This document shows, piece by piece, positions 47,510 to 57,900 of a stretch of 64,000 nt of DNA. How positions within the stretch are numbered: the stretch's first letter is position 1; every line of letters begins with the position of its first letter. Below the pieces are notes generated by a model that saw nothing but the letters and a program-made list of their open reading frames with translations, ran no database searches and had not been told where the DNA came from. The stretch spans positions 2,845,501-2,909,500 of the forward strand of contig JAQFVV010012397.1 in NCBI GenBank assembly GCA_028023455.1, read 5' to 3'. Source of the DNA: Epiperipatus broadwayi. Taxonomy: Eukaryota > Onychophora > Udeonychophora > Euonychophora > Peripatidae. A program made the position numbers and the translations under genes.

Positions 47510-48580
47510 TCATTTTTTTATATTATTAAATCTAAATTCAAACATGTTTGTTTTATATCAAGCCACATGCCTGTGTGCTGAATGGGTTTTAAGTAAACCT
47601 ATTGGAACATGTATGTAAACCAATAAAATAACTTGAATTGTGTATATTCATTTGTATCACAATGTAATAATTTTTTTTGTAGTATGTTAATCAAAATCAG
47701 AAGAAATATGTGTATAGCCATTAGAGACCTTAATTTCATTATTTTTATTATTATTAATAAACTTGTATTTAATTGTTAAAAATTGTATTGCATCATCTCT
47801 TGGTCACCATAACAGTACTTGAGCTTGTGTTCTTCTGAACTAGATTCATGCATAATGGTTGGATTATATGAATGGGGTTGCATTTTTGTGCAGGGGCATT
47901 CCAGTACGACATTGTCCTGGTTTTGGTGTGCAGATTATATTCTTCAAAACCCCTGCACTACATTTTATTTAGTTTAGTCTATTAGAAATTAAGTTTATAG
48001 TTGGCTAATATGTTAATAGTACTAAATGGCCAGAGCATTGATGATGATCAGCATGTTTTAAAACCCCAGCATTATTGTTTTGATTTTTCTGGTTATGTAT
48101 TCTAATGAATAAGCACTTAAGTTGGTGCATCCAGATTAAGGTTTAAATAATTGCCCAAGCTGGCAAAGGCTAAATAGTTGGCCTGGTTTACAGTAGACCC
48201 ATTTCAAATCCAGTAACCAAATTGACTGTTGATTTATATTTTATATTGTTCCAATCCAGTCATTAACTGTTGATGTATTTTGTTTGATTATTCATGATGA
48301 TGATTATTTATTTTGAGTATTACTTTGTAAGTACTTCTCTTTTTATAATGCTGGTTGATGTCTGGTTAATGTTACCTTTAATTGTGCTAAGGAGTTAACT
48401 GGTTGATCTCTCAGAGAGATTTTTGGTCTCATGCTCTTTAATTGATAAACATTCTTATATATATATATTTTGATATTAATATCATTACTGTAAATTTTAT
48501 ATTTATATTTTACCCTGGGGTTGATGATGATTTTGCCATCATCCCAGGTTCACTCCATCTTTTCCATCCCGTTATAATAT
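47510..48580 (+). repeat. ~1.07-kb dispersed repeat, copy 2
   Basis: This is the direct copy of 31135-32240, diverged by many substitutions and small indels. A shorter stretch of similarity (GGAACATATATGTAAATCAC) also occurs just upstream at 47450-47472, suggesting a partial internal duplication. Between the LINE fragment and this repeat (47220-47509) is A+T-rich sequence with nothing else recognised. Confidence 0.75.
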
Positions 48581-48639
48581 ATATATTCCCTCCTCTTCAG
48601 TTTATAAGTAATAAAATTATAAGTTGAATTATATATATG

Positions 48640-49600
48640 AATGAAATAGATACAGTGCATATTACTAGCTGAAAATTTAAATATAAAATCTCAATCATTC
48701 TTTCAAATGCTATGTTTTTCCAGCAAATGACATCTCATGAATAAATATAAATCTGAATTTCAAACAGTAACCTCTTGATTATATGCTGTAACATTGGTAA
48801 GTATATTGAAATACAGACCTATTTAGGAGCCTGAAATTTAAATTAGCAATGATGTTAAATTGCTCATAAACAAACACATTCCCGTATACAAAGAAAGACC
48901 AGTATATTAATCATTTTAAACTTTACAACCTCCCAACAAATATATAAGAAATAAACAGTACATACTGTAACTGAAAATTCAAATATAAAATGTCAATCAC
49001 TTTCCCAAATGCTATGTTTTTTCAGCATTGACACTATGTGAATAAATGTAAAGTCTGAATTTCGCTTAGCACAATCAAAAGATAATCTCTTGATTATATG
49101 CCACAATATTGTTAAGTATATTAAAATAAAGACCTATTCAAACAAGCAGCATATGATCAATAAGTTACCGTTTAATCATGCTGTTTGAAATTCAAACTTT
49201 ATTTTATTCACTATGTGTCATTTCTGGAAAAACATAGGGTTTGGGAGGGTAATTGACATTTTATATTTGAATTTTCAGTTAGTGATATGCAGTGTATCTA
49301 TTTCTTATATATTTATGTTGGGAGATTGCAAAGTTTAAAATGACTAATGTATTGATCTTTGTTTGTATGCGTAAATTAAATATGTTTGTTTATGAGCAAT
49401 TTAAGATCATTGGAAAATTAAATTTTATGCTCTTTGTATAAATAAGGTCTGCATTTCAATATACTTAACAACTTTTCAGCATAAAACCAAGAGGTTACCT
49501 TTTGATTGTGCTGTTTGAAATTCAGACTGTGTCATTCAAAAGATATTATTGCTGGAAAAACATAATGTTTGAGAGGGTGATTGACATTATATATATATAA
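48640..49600. repeat. Second head-to-head array of ~310-bp repeats
   Basis: Two units in forward orientation have anchor CAAATGCTATG near 48705 and 49005. Two in inverted orientation have anchors ACATAGGGTTTGGGAGGG near 49234 and ACATAATGTTTGAGAGGG near 49559. The flip is near 49170. The units share TCTTGATTATATGC / AAGAGGTTACC-type blocks. It has no similarity that I can see to the array at 1320-3291 but repeats its architecture. No coding potential. Confidence 0.8.
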
Positions 49601-50370
49601 AAATAAAGATGCGTTATTGAAAATAAATGTGAATAGGAAGAACATGTTTATATTTAGAATATGGATAAGATAAAGATAATGTGGTTGAGGATAGAATGAT
49701 GGAGAATCTAAGGATAAAAAAAATTAGTTTGCAGTGGATGCCTGGAAATATTTAAATGAAAAACCAAGAATATTAATATAAAATTTGATTTTATATAAAT
49801 GAATAGGTGGGGAGAATTGAAGAAAGTTTTTATAGAGGAAAACAATGGTAAAAATATATTTAAGGAAGAAGAAAAACCATAATTTCAGAAATGTGAATAG
49901 GCGAGGCTAAATACATGAAATGAGGATAATAAAGAAGTGGGTATAGAAGTTATTGTTAATGGGAACCTTTTAGAAAGAAATTGCAAAGAACATATGTGGA
50001 ATAGATTAAAATGAGATAAAGAGAAGTGAGTAAATATGTACTATATTTAGCTACTGGTAATGGAAAGGATGTGAAAGAATGAAATGAGAGTCCTTGGGAA
50101 TATTTATTTAGGATGTAAATAAGTTCAGAAAAAAATAATTATAAAATTTTGATTCCAGATGATATGAATTAATATATTAAGGAAATTGTTGTAATAGAGT
50201 ATGTGAATGGAGTATTATTAAAAAGAATATGTGAGAAAAATGTTTTGAAAGTTGGTAGTTTAAGTAAAGTATATGATAGAGGGTTCTGGAGTCAAAAGAG
50301 AAACTGAAGTACACTTACTGATGATTAAGATAAAAAGAATTAAAATGTTTGGATGAGGAAGAAAAAGAAT
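49601..50370 (+). other. Purine-rich degenerate sequence, possibly LINE-derived
   Basis: The plus strand is strongly purine-biased, as the CR1-type LINE sense strand is, but I cannot place specific motifs. It may be an eroded LINE. Confidence 0.3.
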
Positions 50371-50372
50371 GT

Positions 50373-50880
50373 AGTAGTGATTCATCATCATCAACCATTA
50401 TCACTCCACTGCAGGATGAAGGTCTCTCCAAGTTCAAACTATCCTCTACAATCTTAAGCTTCTCTTCTAACTCATCATCCCTACACACTTTCTTATTTCA
50501 TCCATCCATCTCACATGTGGTCTCTTTCTGGATCTTTTACAATCTCTTGGAATCCAGTTTAAGATTTCAATTATCCAGCAACATGTCCACCCAAACTCCA
50601 CTTCAGTCTTTTAACTTTTTCAATGAGGTCAATAACACCTGTTTGTTCTCTTATCCATATATTGCATTTTCGATTTCTTTTTGTTACTCCTAACTTATAT
50701 CTCTCCATACTTCTTTGAGTGTTATGAAGTCTCTGTATTATTCTTCTGTTAAGTGTCCAAGTCTCAAATACATAAGTAAAAACTGATAAAACACATTTAT
50801 TAAAAACCTTTCTTTTCAAACCCATAGGCATATTTCCTTTTAGTTAAGCACACCAACCAAGTTTAATTCCATGATTATAA
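50373..50880 (-). mobile_element. RTE-like LINE 3' fragment, copy 2
   Basis: The minus-strand frame at 50831-50571 encodes the C-terminal end of an RTE-type reverse transcriptase: LKRKVFNKCVLSVFTYVFETW, a T-Q-R-S-M-E-R segment, K-R-N-R-K-C-N and VKRLKWSLGGHVAG. These match the common LKRKV...TYGAETW...Q-R-x-M-E-R...LKWxWAGH pattern of that group. The 3' untranslated part ends at the GATGAT repeats near 50380 and matches copy 1 at 350-505. The fragment is 5'-truncated near 50850. Only the RT C-terminus is present. Confidence 0.85.
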
Positions 50881-51281
50881 TTTTATATTAGTAGAGTTAG
50901 AGGTATCTGAAAGACTAAGTAGTGGAATTTATATGAATGTTAAGTGGAGATTGATGGGAAATAAGAAGTGAGGTTAAACTGAATAGCTTTAATAGTATTT
51001 TTAAACTATTAGGAAAGATCAAAATTGTTAAGAGTGAATGGATATACTGAAGAAGATAAATAACTAATGAATCTTTATTTAGAGCAACAGGTTTAATAAG
51101 AGAAAATAGAAATATATATAAAAGAAAGAAGGAACACATATAGAGACTTTTAAAGTTGGCTGTTTAGAAACAAATGAGAGAAAATGAAGTAAAGATTAAG
51201 TAGGATAACTACTTATATATATATAATAAAAATTCAGATGTCACATGACTTATATATAGCTTGCATTTACCAATATGTGAA
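50881..51281. other. A+T-rich spacer between repeats
   Basis: No gene is visible. The end of the interval (51230-51280) contains TCAGATGTCACATGA and TATATATAGCTTGCA, shared with the MITE neighbourhood at 5050-5120. Confidence 0.4.
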
Positions 51282-51461
51282 ATTAAGAGCATGCTAATGA
51301 GCTCTAAACAAGCTTTTTTTTATTTATTTTTTAAACCGGTCTGGGGATGGGGACAATCTAAGATAAAGATGATTTGAATGCCTTCTCTTATAGTAGCATT
51401 TATCATAATAATAAAAAAATAAAAAAAAATCTTGTTTAGAGCTCATTAGCATGCTCTTAAT
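51282..51461. mobile_element. MITE with perfect 31-bp terminal inverted repeats
   Basis: The left TIR (51282-51312) and right TIR (51431-51461) are exact inverted copies over 31 bp, with AAGAGCATGCTAATGAGCTC visible in each. The element is 180 bp, bordered by A+T, and its core contains ACCGGTCTGGGGATGGGG, close to the core-adjacent block of the MITE at 5107-5406. No coding. The perfect TIRs suggest recent activity compared with the older foldbacks. Confidence 0.85.
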
Positions 51462-51499
51462 TATATATATATAAAATGGAAGTGGATGAATTTAAGAAG

Positions 51500-52480
51500 A
51501 AGGTGATGGAGAGATAAGAAAGAATTGTGAAAAATTATGGAGATATATGAAAAAGAAAAATAAGAAAGAATACAGTGTTATTAAAATCAGAGGAGTGAGT
51601 GTGAAGATAGAAAAGAACTTAAAAATATATTTAATGAATTTCTAATAAAAAGTTTGGGTGAAATAAGAGATGATTATTTTAATTTATGAAAAGATGGGTA
51701 GAGTGATGATTGCAGAATTGGATAAAATAATAATAGATCAGAAAAAAATAACATGAGGATTAAATAAAATGCCAGCTGAAATGGTTATAAAGATGAAAAA
51801 ATATATGAAGTTTAGTTTAATAAAATTGTAGTCAGTATTAAAATTCCATATGAAAAGATATGAGAATTAGATTATTATATAATAAAAGATTTTAGATTAT
51901 TAACTAGCTACAGACCAGTAGCAATAAAAATTTATAAATTATTTGTGTATATACTAATGGATAAAGTTAGGACTTGGGTGGAAGAAAATGAAATTCTGCA
52001 GAAGATTCAGAATGAATTTTGTTTAATGTATTTCAGTTAACTGAAATGTCTCATAAGGAAAATTAATGATTATTTAATGCATTTTAGATGGGAAAAAAGC
52101 TTATATTATAGTGTATGAAAATAAATTGTGATATCTTGAAAATATAGGAATAGATTTAGATTTATTAAGAGTAATTAAAGTCTTTACATGTATAATTTTT
52201 ATAAGTTTCAGTGGGGGGAAGCAGAATCAATGGAAGTGTTAAATCAGATTCAGACAAGAATATCTGTTAAAAGAATTGGAGGCTGAGATATAAAGGTTAT
52301 TTATATGGGTGTGAATTCTTATATTTGGAACCGAAAGAATATATAATGTGCTAGGTTTTTTTTGTTGGTTTGTTTGCATATGATATTTTTTTTTTTTTGC
52401 AAACTATTGAAGATATGGAATTGTTATTAGAAAAAATGTGAGAAAAATCTAAGGTTCTATTATGTAATGGGAAGAGATTT
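51500..52480 (+). pseudogene. Degenerate CR1/L2-like LINE reverse transcriptase
   Basis: Plus-strand translation shows scattered RT motifs: a MPAEMV segment near 51770, ASYRPVAIKIYKLF near 51910, KVRTWVEENEILQ near 51965 with QNEFC after it, and IGIDLDLLRVIK near 52150. These follow the order of the RT palm in the LINE at 25236-28155, but the sequence is clearly a different, older copy full of stops. Ends are not defined. Confidence 0.6.
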
Positions 52481-53630
52481 TTTTTTTTTAATGAGGTAAA
52501 TTAAAAATAAATTTAAAGTGTTTTAAAAATTTCAATAGTGTTTTATTGGAATGAATGAAGAAGATAAAACATTGGGCAAAAAAGTTTTACAATAGTTACA
52601 ATTAGTAGATAGTCAATTTATTACCATGTATTTTTATATGAAGTAGGATTAATATGTAAAGGATATTGAAACAGTCATTCTGTAGTCAGAATGAGCTTCA
52701 TGTTCTTAAAAAATTAGCAATCTAGAAGGGTTCAAACCCAGCAATCATATTTAATTTACTAACAGTGCCTCACCTAGTATGCGGCGACATATGTATATGG
52801 TATGCAAAAACTTTCCTGTATAACAAATATTTATAAATAAAAATTTGTAATCACGTAAAGTTAGTCATTTTTACAAAGTTATTTGTATTTAATTCGAATT
52901 TTATAGAAATATAAAAGAAAAAAATATAACTAAGATGGCAGGTTCAAATTAACCCATTGTGAAGTTTTCCTTAACTATTTAAATGTTTTAAAGTTCGGCT
53001 TTCATTAATTAAAATATTATTTTCTTATCATAGTTTTTTTTTTTTATAGAGTTTTTATCTTTTATAATTTAATCATTTTAACTAAAAATATTTCACTAAT
53101 GAAATATTTCTGTTTCATTTATTTTCTTAAATTCTTTTGGGCTGGAATGTGATTTGAACCTTACCAGCATCTTAAATCTTGCATTTAATTAAGAATGGGC
53201 TGCATTTTGGCAAAGAATTTATTAATTGTCTTATCTGCCTCTGGTCCAATGAATAGAGGCATTCCTATAATAGTTAGGGGCGTATCGAGTTTGTACGCCC
53301 AATCATGGTGCTTTGATCAATTCCACGATCCTGAAGAAATTATGCTGGTGTAAAATAAAAAAGAATATGTATGAATTATGTGTATAAATTATTATATGTA
53401 TGAGTTATATGTACAAATCAATTTCACATTTATTTATTTTTAAAAAAAAAGATTTTTTTTTCTCTTCTCTCATATGTAGATTTATTGATATGATGTATCC
53501 ACGTATATATATATTTACGTATGTATACATAGGTGTAGTGTACTGTATATGTGTGCAAATTATAAAATAAGTGTATTGTAAGTATTTATAGAATACCATT
53601 TTGGGAGTATATTAAAGGTTATATATATAT
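52481..53630. other. A+T-rich intron sequence
   Basis: A tRNA B-box-like GGGTTCAAACCC at 52728-52739 lacks an A box. A hairpin GGGCGTA...TACGCCC near 53278-53302 is present. No gene is supported. Confidence 0.4.
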
Positions 53631-53679
53631 AGGTTCAGAGAGTCCAGATATTAGTGTAAAAACAATAGAAAGGTTAGTC

Positions 53680-54823
53680 TTTATCGTGGCGCCTTTATAA
53701 ATGTATCAACAGGAAGTATTAAAAATCATCTCATTCGACCAAATTTGGATTCAAACTGGATAATTAGGAAATATAGAGAGTCAATTCTATTATATTCATG
53801 GACTGTATATCTGGGTATTGTGCATGTAATTGTAAAGAAATAATGATATACATATTTTGTTCTAAGGTCTGTTTCAGATGAGGCAGAGCAACCAACAGGG
53901 AATATATGGAGCAAACCAAGTACAGTGGAATAAAATTAAGCCATAGTCAGCAATGAGTAGTAGTAGAGTAGAATAGATAGGTGCAGCATAAAGGGGATAA
54001 GTTAGATAAAGAAATGGGAGTTGGTGGGTGTGTCGGAATGGAGACAGTTGAAGAGAGAGGGGGATAGATGTTCATTTCCAATATTATAAATAGAGAAAGT
54101 TTCACAATCAAAGCAAAGTTATTATTGAGTCCAGATCAGCCAACATTTAAACCACATTTTATCAATAAACATTTTGAATATAAATATATATTTAAAAAAT
54201 GGAGTAGGAGGAGAACATGAAGGAGGAAGATATACTAAGTGAGGAAGAACTAGAGGATCCAAAGATAATAATAAGGCCAGACCATGAGTAATTAAGTAGC
54301 CTGGAAATAACTTTTAGAGAACCAAATAAATTGTTATATGACCGGAATCTGGGGCTAGAGATCCACCAAAGAGAGCAGACTGACCCCACCATGATGTGTT
54401 GCCTCATCCAGCAGCTAAGAAGAGATGTCACTGAGATGCTCCAAAGTATGTCAGAACAATGTAAATCAGAGAACAAGGGAGACTGAAAGTAAAGTAATGA
54501 AGGGTATGGAAGTTGTGAACATGGTAGAGGATACTGCAAAGAAGGAATGTCAGCAAGATGTTAACCAAATAGAGAATCTGATGAATCAAACAATAGATTT
54601 GGAAAGATTTGAAGATGGTTCCACCTCTGGACCAAAAGATGTTGAGGGTGAAACTAAAGATAAGACAGTTTTCATGGAAGCACTTTTAGCAGACATTGGA
54701 GTGGAGGACACAGAACCTCAACCAACTAAAATAAGGTTGGAACCTCATGAGATTGTGTTGGTGAAACCAAATGCCAACTCTATTCAACAAAAATGTAAAG
54801 AATTAGGTTCTGGATTGACATAA
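53680..54823 (+). pseudogene. Degenerate gag-like region of an LTR element
   Basis: A primer-site-like TGGCGCC at 53689 is followed by about 530 bp of leader-like sequence and then by acidic and coiled-coil-like frames. The frame from ATG 54219 (KEEDILSEEELEDP) is stopped after 24 codons but reopens in the same frame to a TGA near 54486, with LIQQLRRDVTEMLQSMSEQ. A shifted frame, 54425-54823, continues with acidic sequence (E-V-V-N-M-V-E-D...) to LGSGLT and stop. The charge pattern resembles the N-terminal half of the gag at 17813, but there is no capsid block and I see no sequence identity. It may also be an unrelated old gene fragment. Confidence 0.35.
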
Positions 54824-55114
54824 GTTACTCATAGTCATAGTGTTACTCTAGCAGATTTAGCTAAGGAGGAAGAAAGTACTGATGAAATATGGGTCTCAAG
54901 TCTACTTCAAATCAACTCTTTGACACACGAAAAAGAAAAAAAAAATCAACCCTTCTCAAAGTGACGATACCAGCTTATCACTTAATGGAGTACCTGTATC
55001 AATCATGAAAACTGTGATTAATAGAACAATATCTACTGTTTTGTATGAATTTTCTGAACTCATATTGGTAATTCTGAGTTATATTTCCACAGTGTTTTCT
55101 TATTAAAATGCATT

Positions 55115-55120
55115 ACTTTG

Positions 55121-55152
<32 letters not shown>

Positions 55153-55172
55153 TAAGTGTTATAATTTATGTC

Positions 55173-55211
<39 letters not shown>

Positions 55212-55235
55212 CTGACATAAATTATAACACTTAAT
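55115..55235. repeat. CT/AT microsatellite and perfect palindrome with 27-bp arms
   Basis: A CT run (about 55122-55141) leads into AT repeats and then a palindrome. The arms 55151-55177 and 55209-55235 are exact inverted copies (AAGTGTTATAATTTATGTCA in the left arm), separated by a TA run of about 31 bp. It would extrude readily as a cruciform. It could be a tiny MITE whose middle is an expanded TA repeat. Confidence 0.9.
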
Positions 55236-56264
55236 AATAGATAATTATGATTTTAAATACATTAATAAAAACGTTTGTATAGAATACATTTATATATACA
55301 GACATTAATATGTACATTTTTACGTCGGTTGAAATAGAACCCTATTAGTAGGTGGCTAGGTGGAATAGACCGTGAAATGCAAATCTGTGAATCAGATTTG
55401 CCATTTCACACACAATACCTGTAAAGATGTTCTGTGGTTAATTATTAAAAATAAAAAGCTTTTATATAGTAATATAATTATATACTAATTTAATTCTATC
55501 TTATTCGGGGATTCATCCTTGACATCCCTTATTCATGTCTCTTTTCTGCTGTGTATGCAGGGCGGGAAGTAAATGTAATTGCACTATGTTGGTGGAAATG
55601 TTAGTTGTAAGGAATAAGAAAAGAGCATATGTGAATTAGTTAAAGAAAAAAATAGAATTATGGAAAAAGAAATATGAATTAAAAAATACTTTGGAATTAA
55701 AAATTCTATAACGCTAAAGATGAAGGACAAATGGATTAAAGATATGAGTTATATATGAAGAGGGGGGGGGGACTTTGTTTTTGGAGTGTAGGATATTGAA
55801 AGAGGATCAAGATAAATTATGAGAACAGTGGGCGAAATTTAAATGTATATATTATTAAAAGAAACATTTTATTGCCTTTATAATAAAATTGGTGAATATG
55901 AGAACAGCATAGAATTAGTATCAAAACAGTTTTTGCTTGGGGGAGGGGGGCAGCATTGGAGAAATAATTAGCCTATAAGGAATAAAAAATAGTTGAGTTT
56001 ATTATATATAAGATTTCAAAAGAAGAGATTTAACTTGGCTAGCATGATTTCTAGGTATATAACCTATGCATAGAATTTTCTGATTTGGAACTTTTTTTTT
56101 TTAAAGAGAACTGTGTTACTGTAAGCTATATTTAAACTTTATATATGATTACATTGTTTTGTTAATATCATGAAAATATAGCATAGTAGTAAATATACTA
56201 AGTAAAAAAAATTTTAATCTTTTATCATAATTTCATTAATTTATATATATACTTTTTTTTTTAG
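55236..56264 (+). other. End of MRGBP intron 1
   Basis: The stretch is A+T-rich with short G-runs near 55760 and 55940 and no frame of interest. It ends with a good polypyrimidine tract, ACTTTTTTTTTTAG, at 56251-56264, directly before exon 2. Confidence 0.7.
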
Positions 56265-56386
56265 GTGTGAACAAACATTTTCAAATGGCATGCATTTATG
56301 AAAAATTAAATAATTCTATCAATAAATATATTTCTTCAAAGCAAATTTGGGAGCATCTTGATACTATGTATGATATGATGGTACTT
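56265..56386 (+). CDS. MRGBP: MRGBP exon 2
   Basis: The exon starts after TTTTTTTTTTAG with GT, completing the Gly codon left open by exon 1. It encodes 41 further codons ending M-M-V-L before a consensus donor GTAAGT at 56387. The translation (GVNKHFQMACIYEKL, then SSKQIWEHLDTMYDM) matches the conserved core of MRGBP/Eaf7, where human MRGBP has the same G-V-N-R-H-F and I-W-D-H-L-x-T-M-Y-D pattern. Exons 1 and 2 together give 75 residues in one frame, 225 nt in all, so the next exon must start in phase 0. The frame stays open beyond the donor into a Penelope fragment, but that is accidental. Confidence 0.92.
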
Positions 56387-56439
56387 GTAAGTATTGTTGA
56401 GTATCATTTATTATCTATTTGCATGTGTTTAGGAAATAT

Positions 56440-57150
56440 TAATATGTATTTTTTTTTTACACATTATATTATGAAAAAGAAATGTTATCAAAAAAATATT
56501 ACTGTATATTATCAATATGTTGATGATGTTTTTGTATGTGGCAGGCCAAATGCAATTAAAGAGTTGTTTAAAGAATTAAATAATTTAAATGGCTTAAAAT
56601 GGATAAAACAGATGAAAATTTAATATGCGTTCAGTTTCTTGATCTTAAAATAACTAGAAATCAATGTATGCTGGATTACTATATGGCCATTAAACCAATA
56701 GAAAAAAGAAGTTATATTCCACATAAATCAAGAGTGCCAATGTCACATAAAGTAGCAGATTTGAAGTCCTTCTTATTTAGAAATAATAGTCTTTGCATAT
56801 TCATCGGATAATGGCAAAAATTTTGAAATATATTTGAATGAATTGTTAAATGTTGGCTACAATTATAATCATATATATAATGCTATTAAAGATTTTAATA
56901 CGAAATATAAAAATTCTAATAATAATATTGATTCTCCTGCTAATAAAAAATATGGATATCAATACTATATATTTTGAATGATCAAGTAAATTTTATAAAG
57001 AACATTTATAAAGGTATATGTGATATTGTATTTTACACAACTCCTACATTAAACAAATTAATAAATAACTCTAAAGATAAAACCTCGTTTATAAATAAAA
57101 ATTGTATCATTTATAAATGGATATGTAGATGTGATAGTGGATATTGAAAC
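56440..57150 (+). pseudogene. Third Penelope-like fragment, in MRGBP intron 2
   Basis: From about 56490 the translation reads YYQYVDDVFVCGRP (the YVDD box), then FLDLKITR near 56640, IPHKSRVPMSHKVADLKSFLFRNNSLC near 56715-56800 (compare HPHSYSPQVHKLASLNSFLYRNHHLC in the 40-kb copies, cited here in part), and LINNSKDKTS with a C-x-C-x-S-G-Y near 57055-57145, where the GIY-YIG domain would start. Frames shift at least three times. It belongs to the same Penelope group as the 39-41 kb pair but to a different, older lineage. Confidence 0.75.
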
Positions 57151-57900
57151 AGTAAGGTCTGCTTTGCAGATCTTCGTTTCACCTTTTCTCACTTATTTTC
57201 TACCCTCATACCTTAGTTTGAACCCCAATCTATCGTAGTGTGTCTGCAATACGCTTATATACTGAAAATCCTGCCTAATTTTAAACCACGAGTACAATGC
57301 TCGTATTATAAATATATATAACTCATTCCCAAATAGATAAAATATTATGGATTATGTATATGTTCACATAATTTCGATTTATTTAAAAGTAGGTTATATA
57401 GGTCATAATTGCGCACACACTATGATATGCATTTTAAAACTTATATCAAAATTATAAATCGTTAATTAAAGTTATTTTGTTTGAATCTATTTGCAAAAAT
57501 ATATTACAGTAGTAATATATTTTTGATTTAAAATAAAATTCATATTCATTTAGTAGATAGATTCAAATATTGCAATTTAAAAAAGTAAAATAATTTTCTT
57601 TTAATTTAATAAAAGTCATTCCAAATATTTCTGTTAAAATAAATGAGGGACAATAGTTTAATTATTTAATGTTATAGAAGCTTATCTAAAAATACAGCAG
57701 ATGTCCACTTAAGGTTTTCTTTTAATTAGTAAAAGTAATTTTTAATTAAATCTAGTTTGTAATTCGAATGTCGACAAGGAAATTAACAATAGAAATTAAT
57801 TAAAATTTTGTTGAATTCCTTTAGACATTCGGATAGATTTAATTACAGCTGATAAGTCCAATATATTTTTGTAACGCTCCAGGGCAGTTCTATTGTTTCA
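57151..57900. other. A+T-rich intron 2 sequence
   Basis: No repeat ends or genes are recognised. It may contain the upstream part of the LTR-like block that follows. Confidence 0.35.

Noticed and set aside
52728-52739. tRNA B-box-like GGGTTCAAACCC, possible tRNA or SINE
   Set aside because: No A box or cloverleaf upstream and no repeated copy in the window.
56267-56623. MRGBP-reverse transcriptase fusion protein
   Set aside because: A consensus splice donor ends the MRGBP part at 56386; the continuation is intronic Penelope sequence that happens to stay open.
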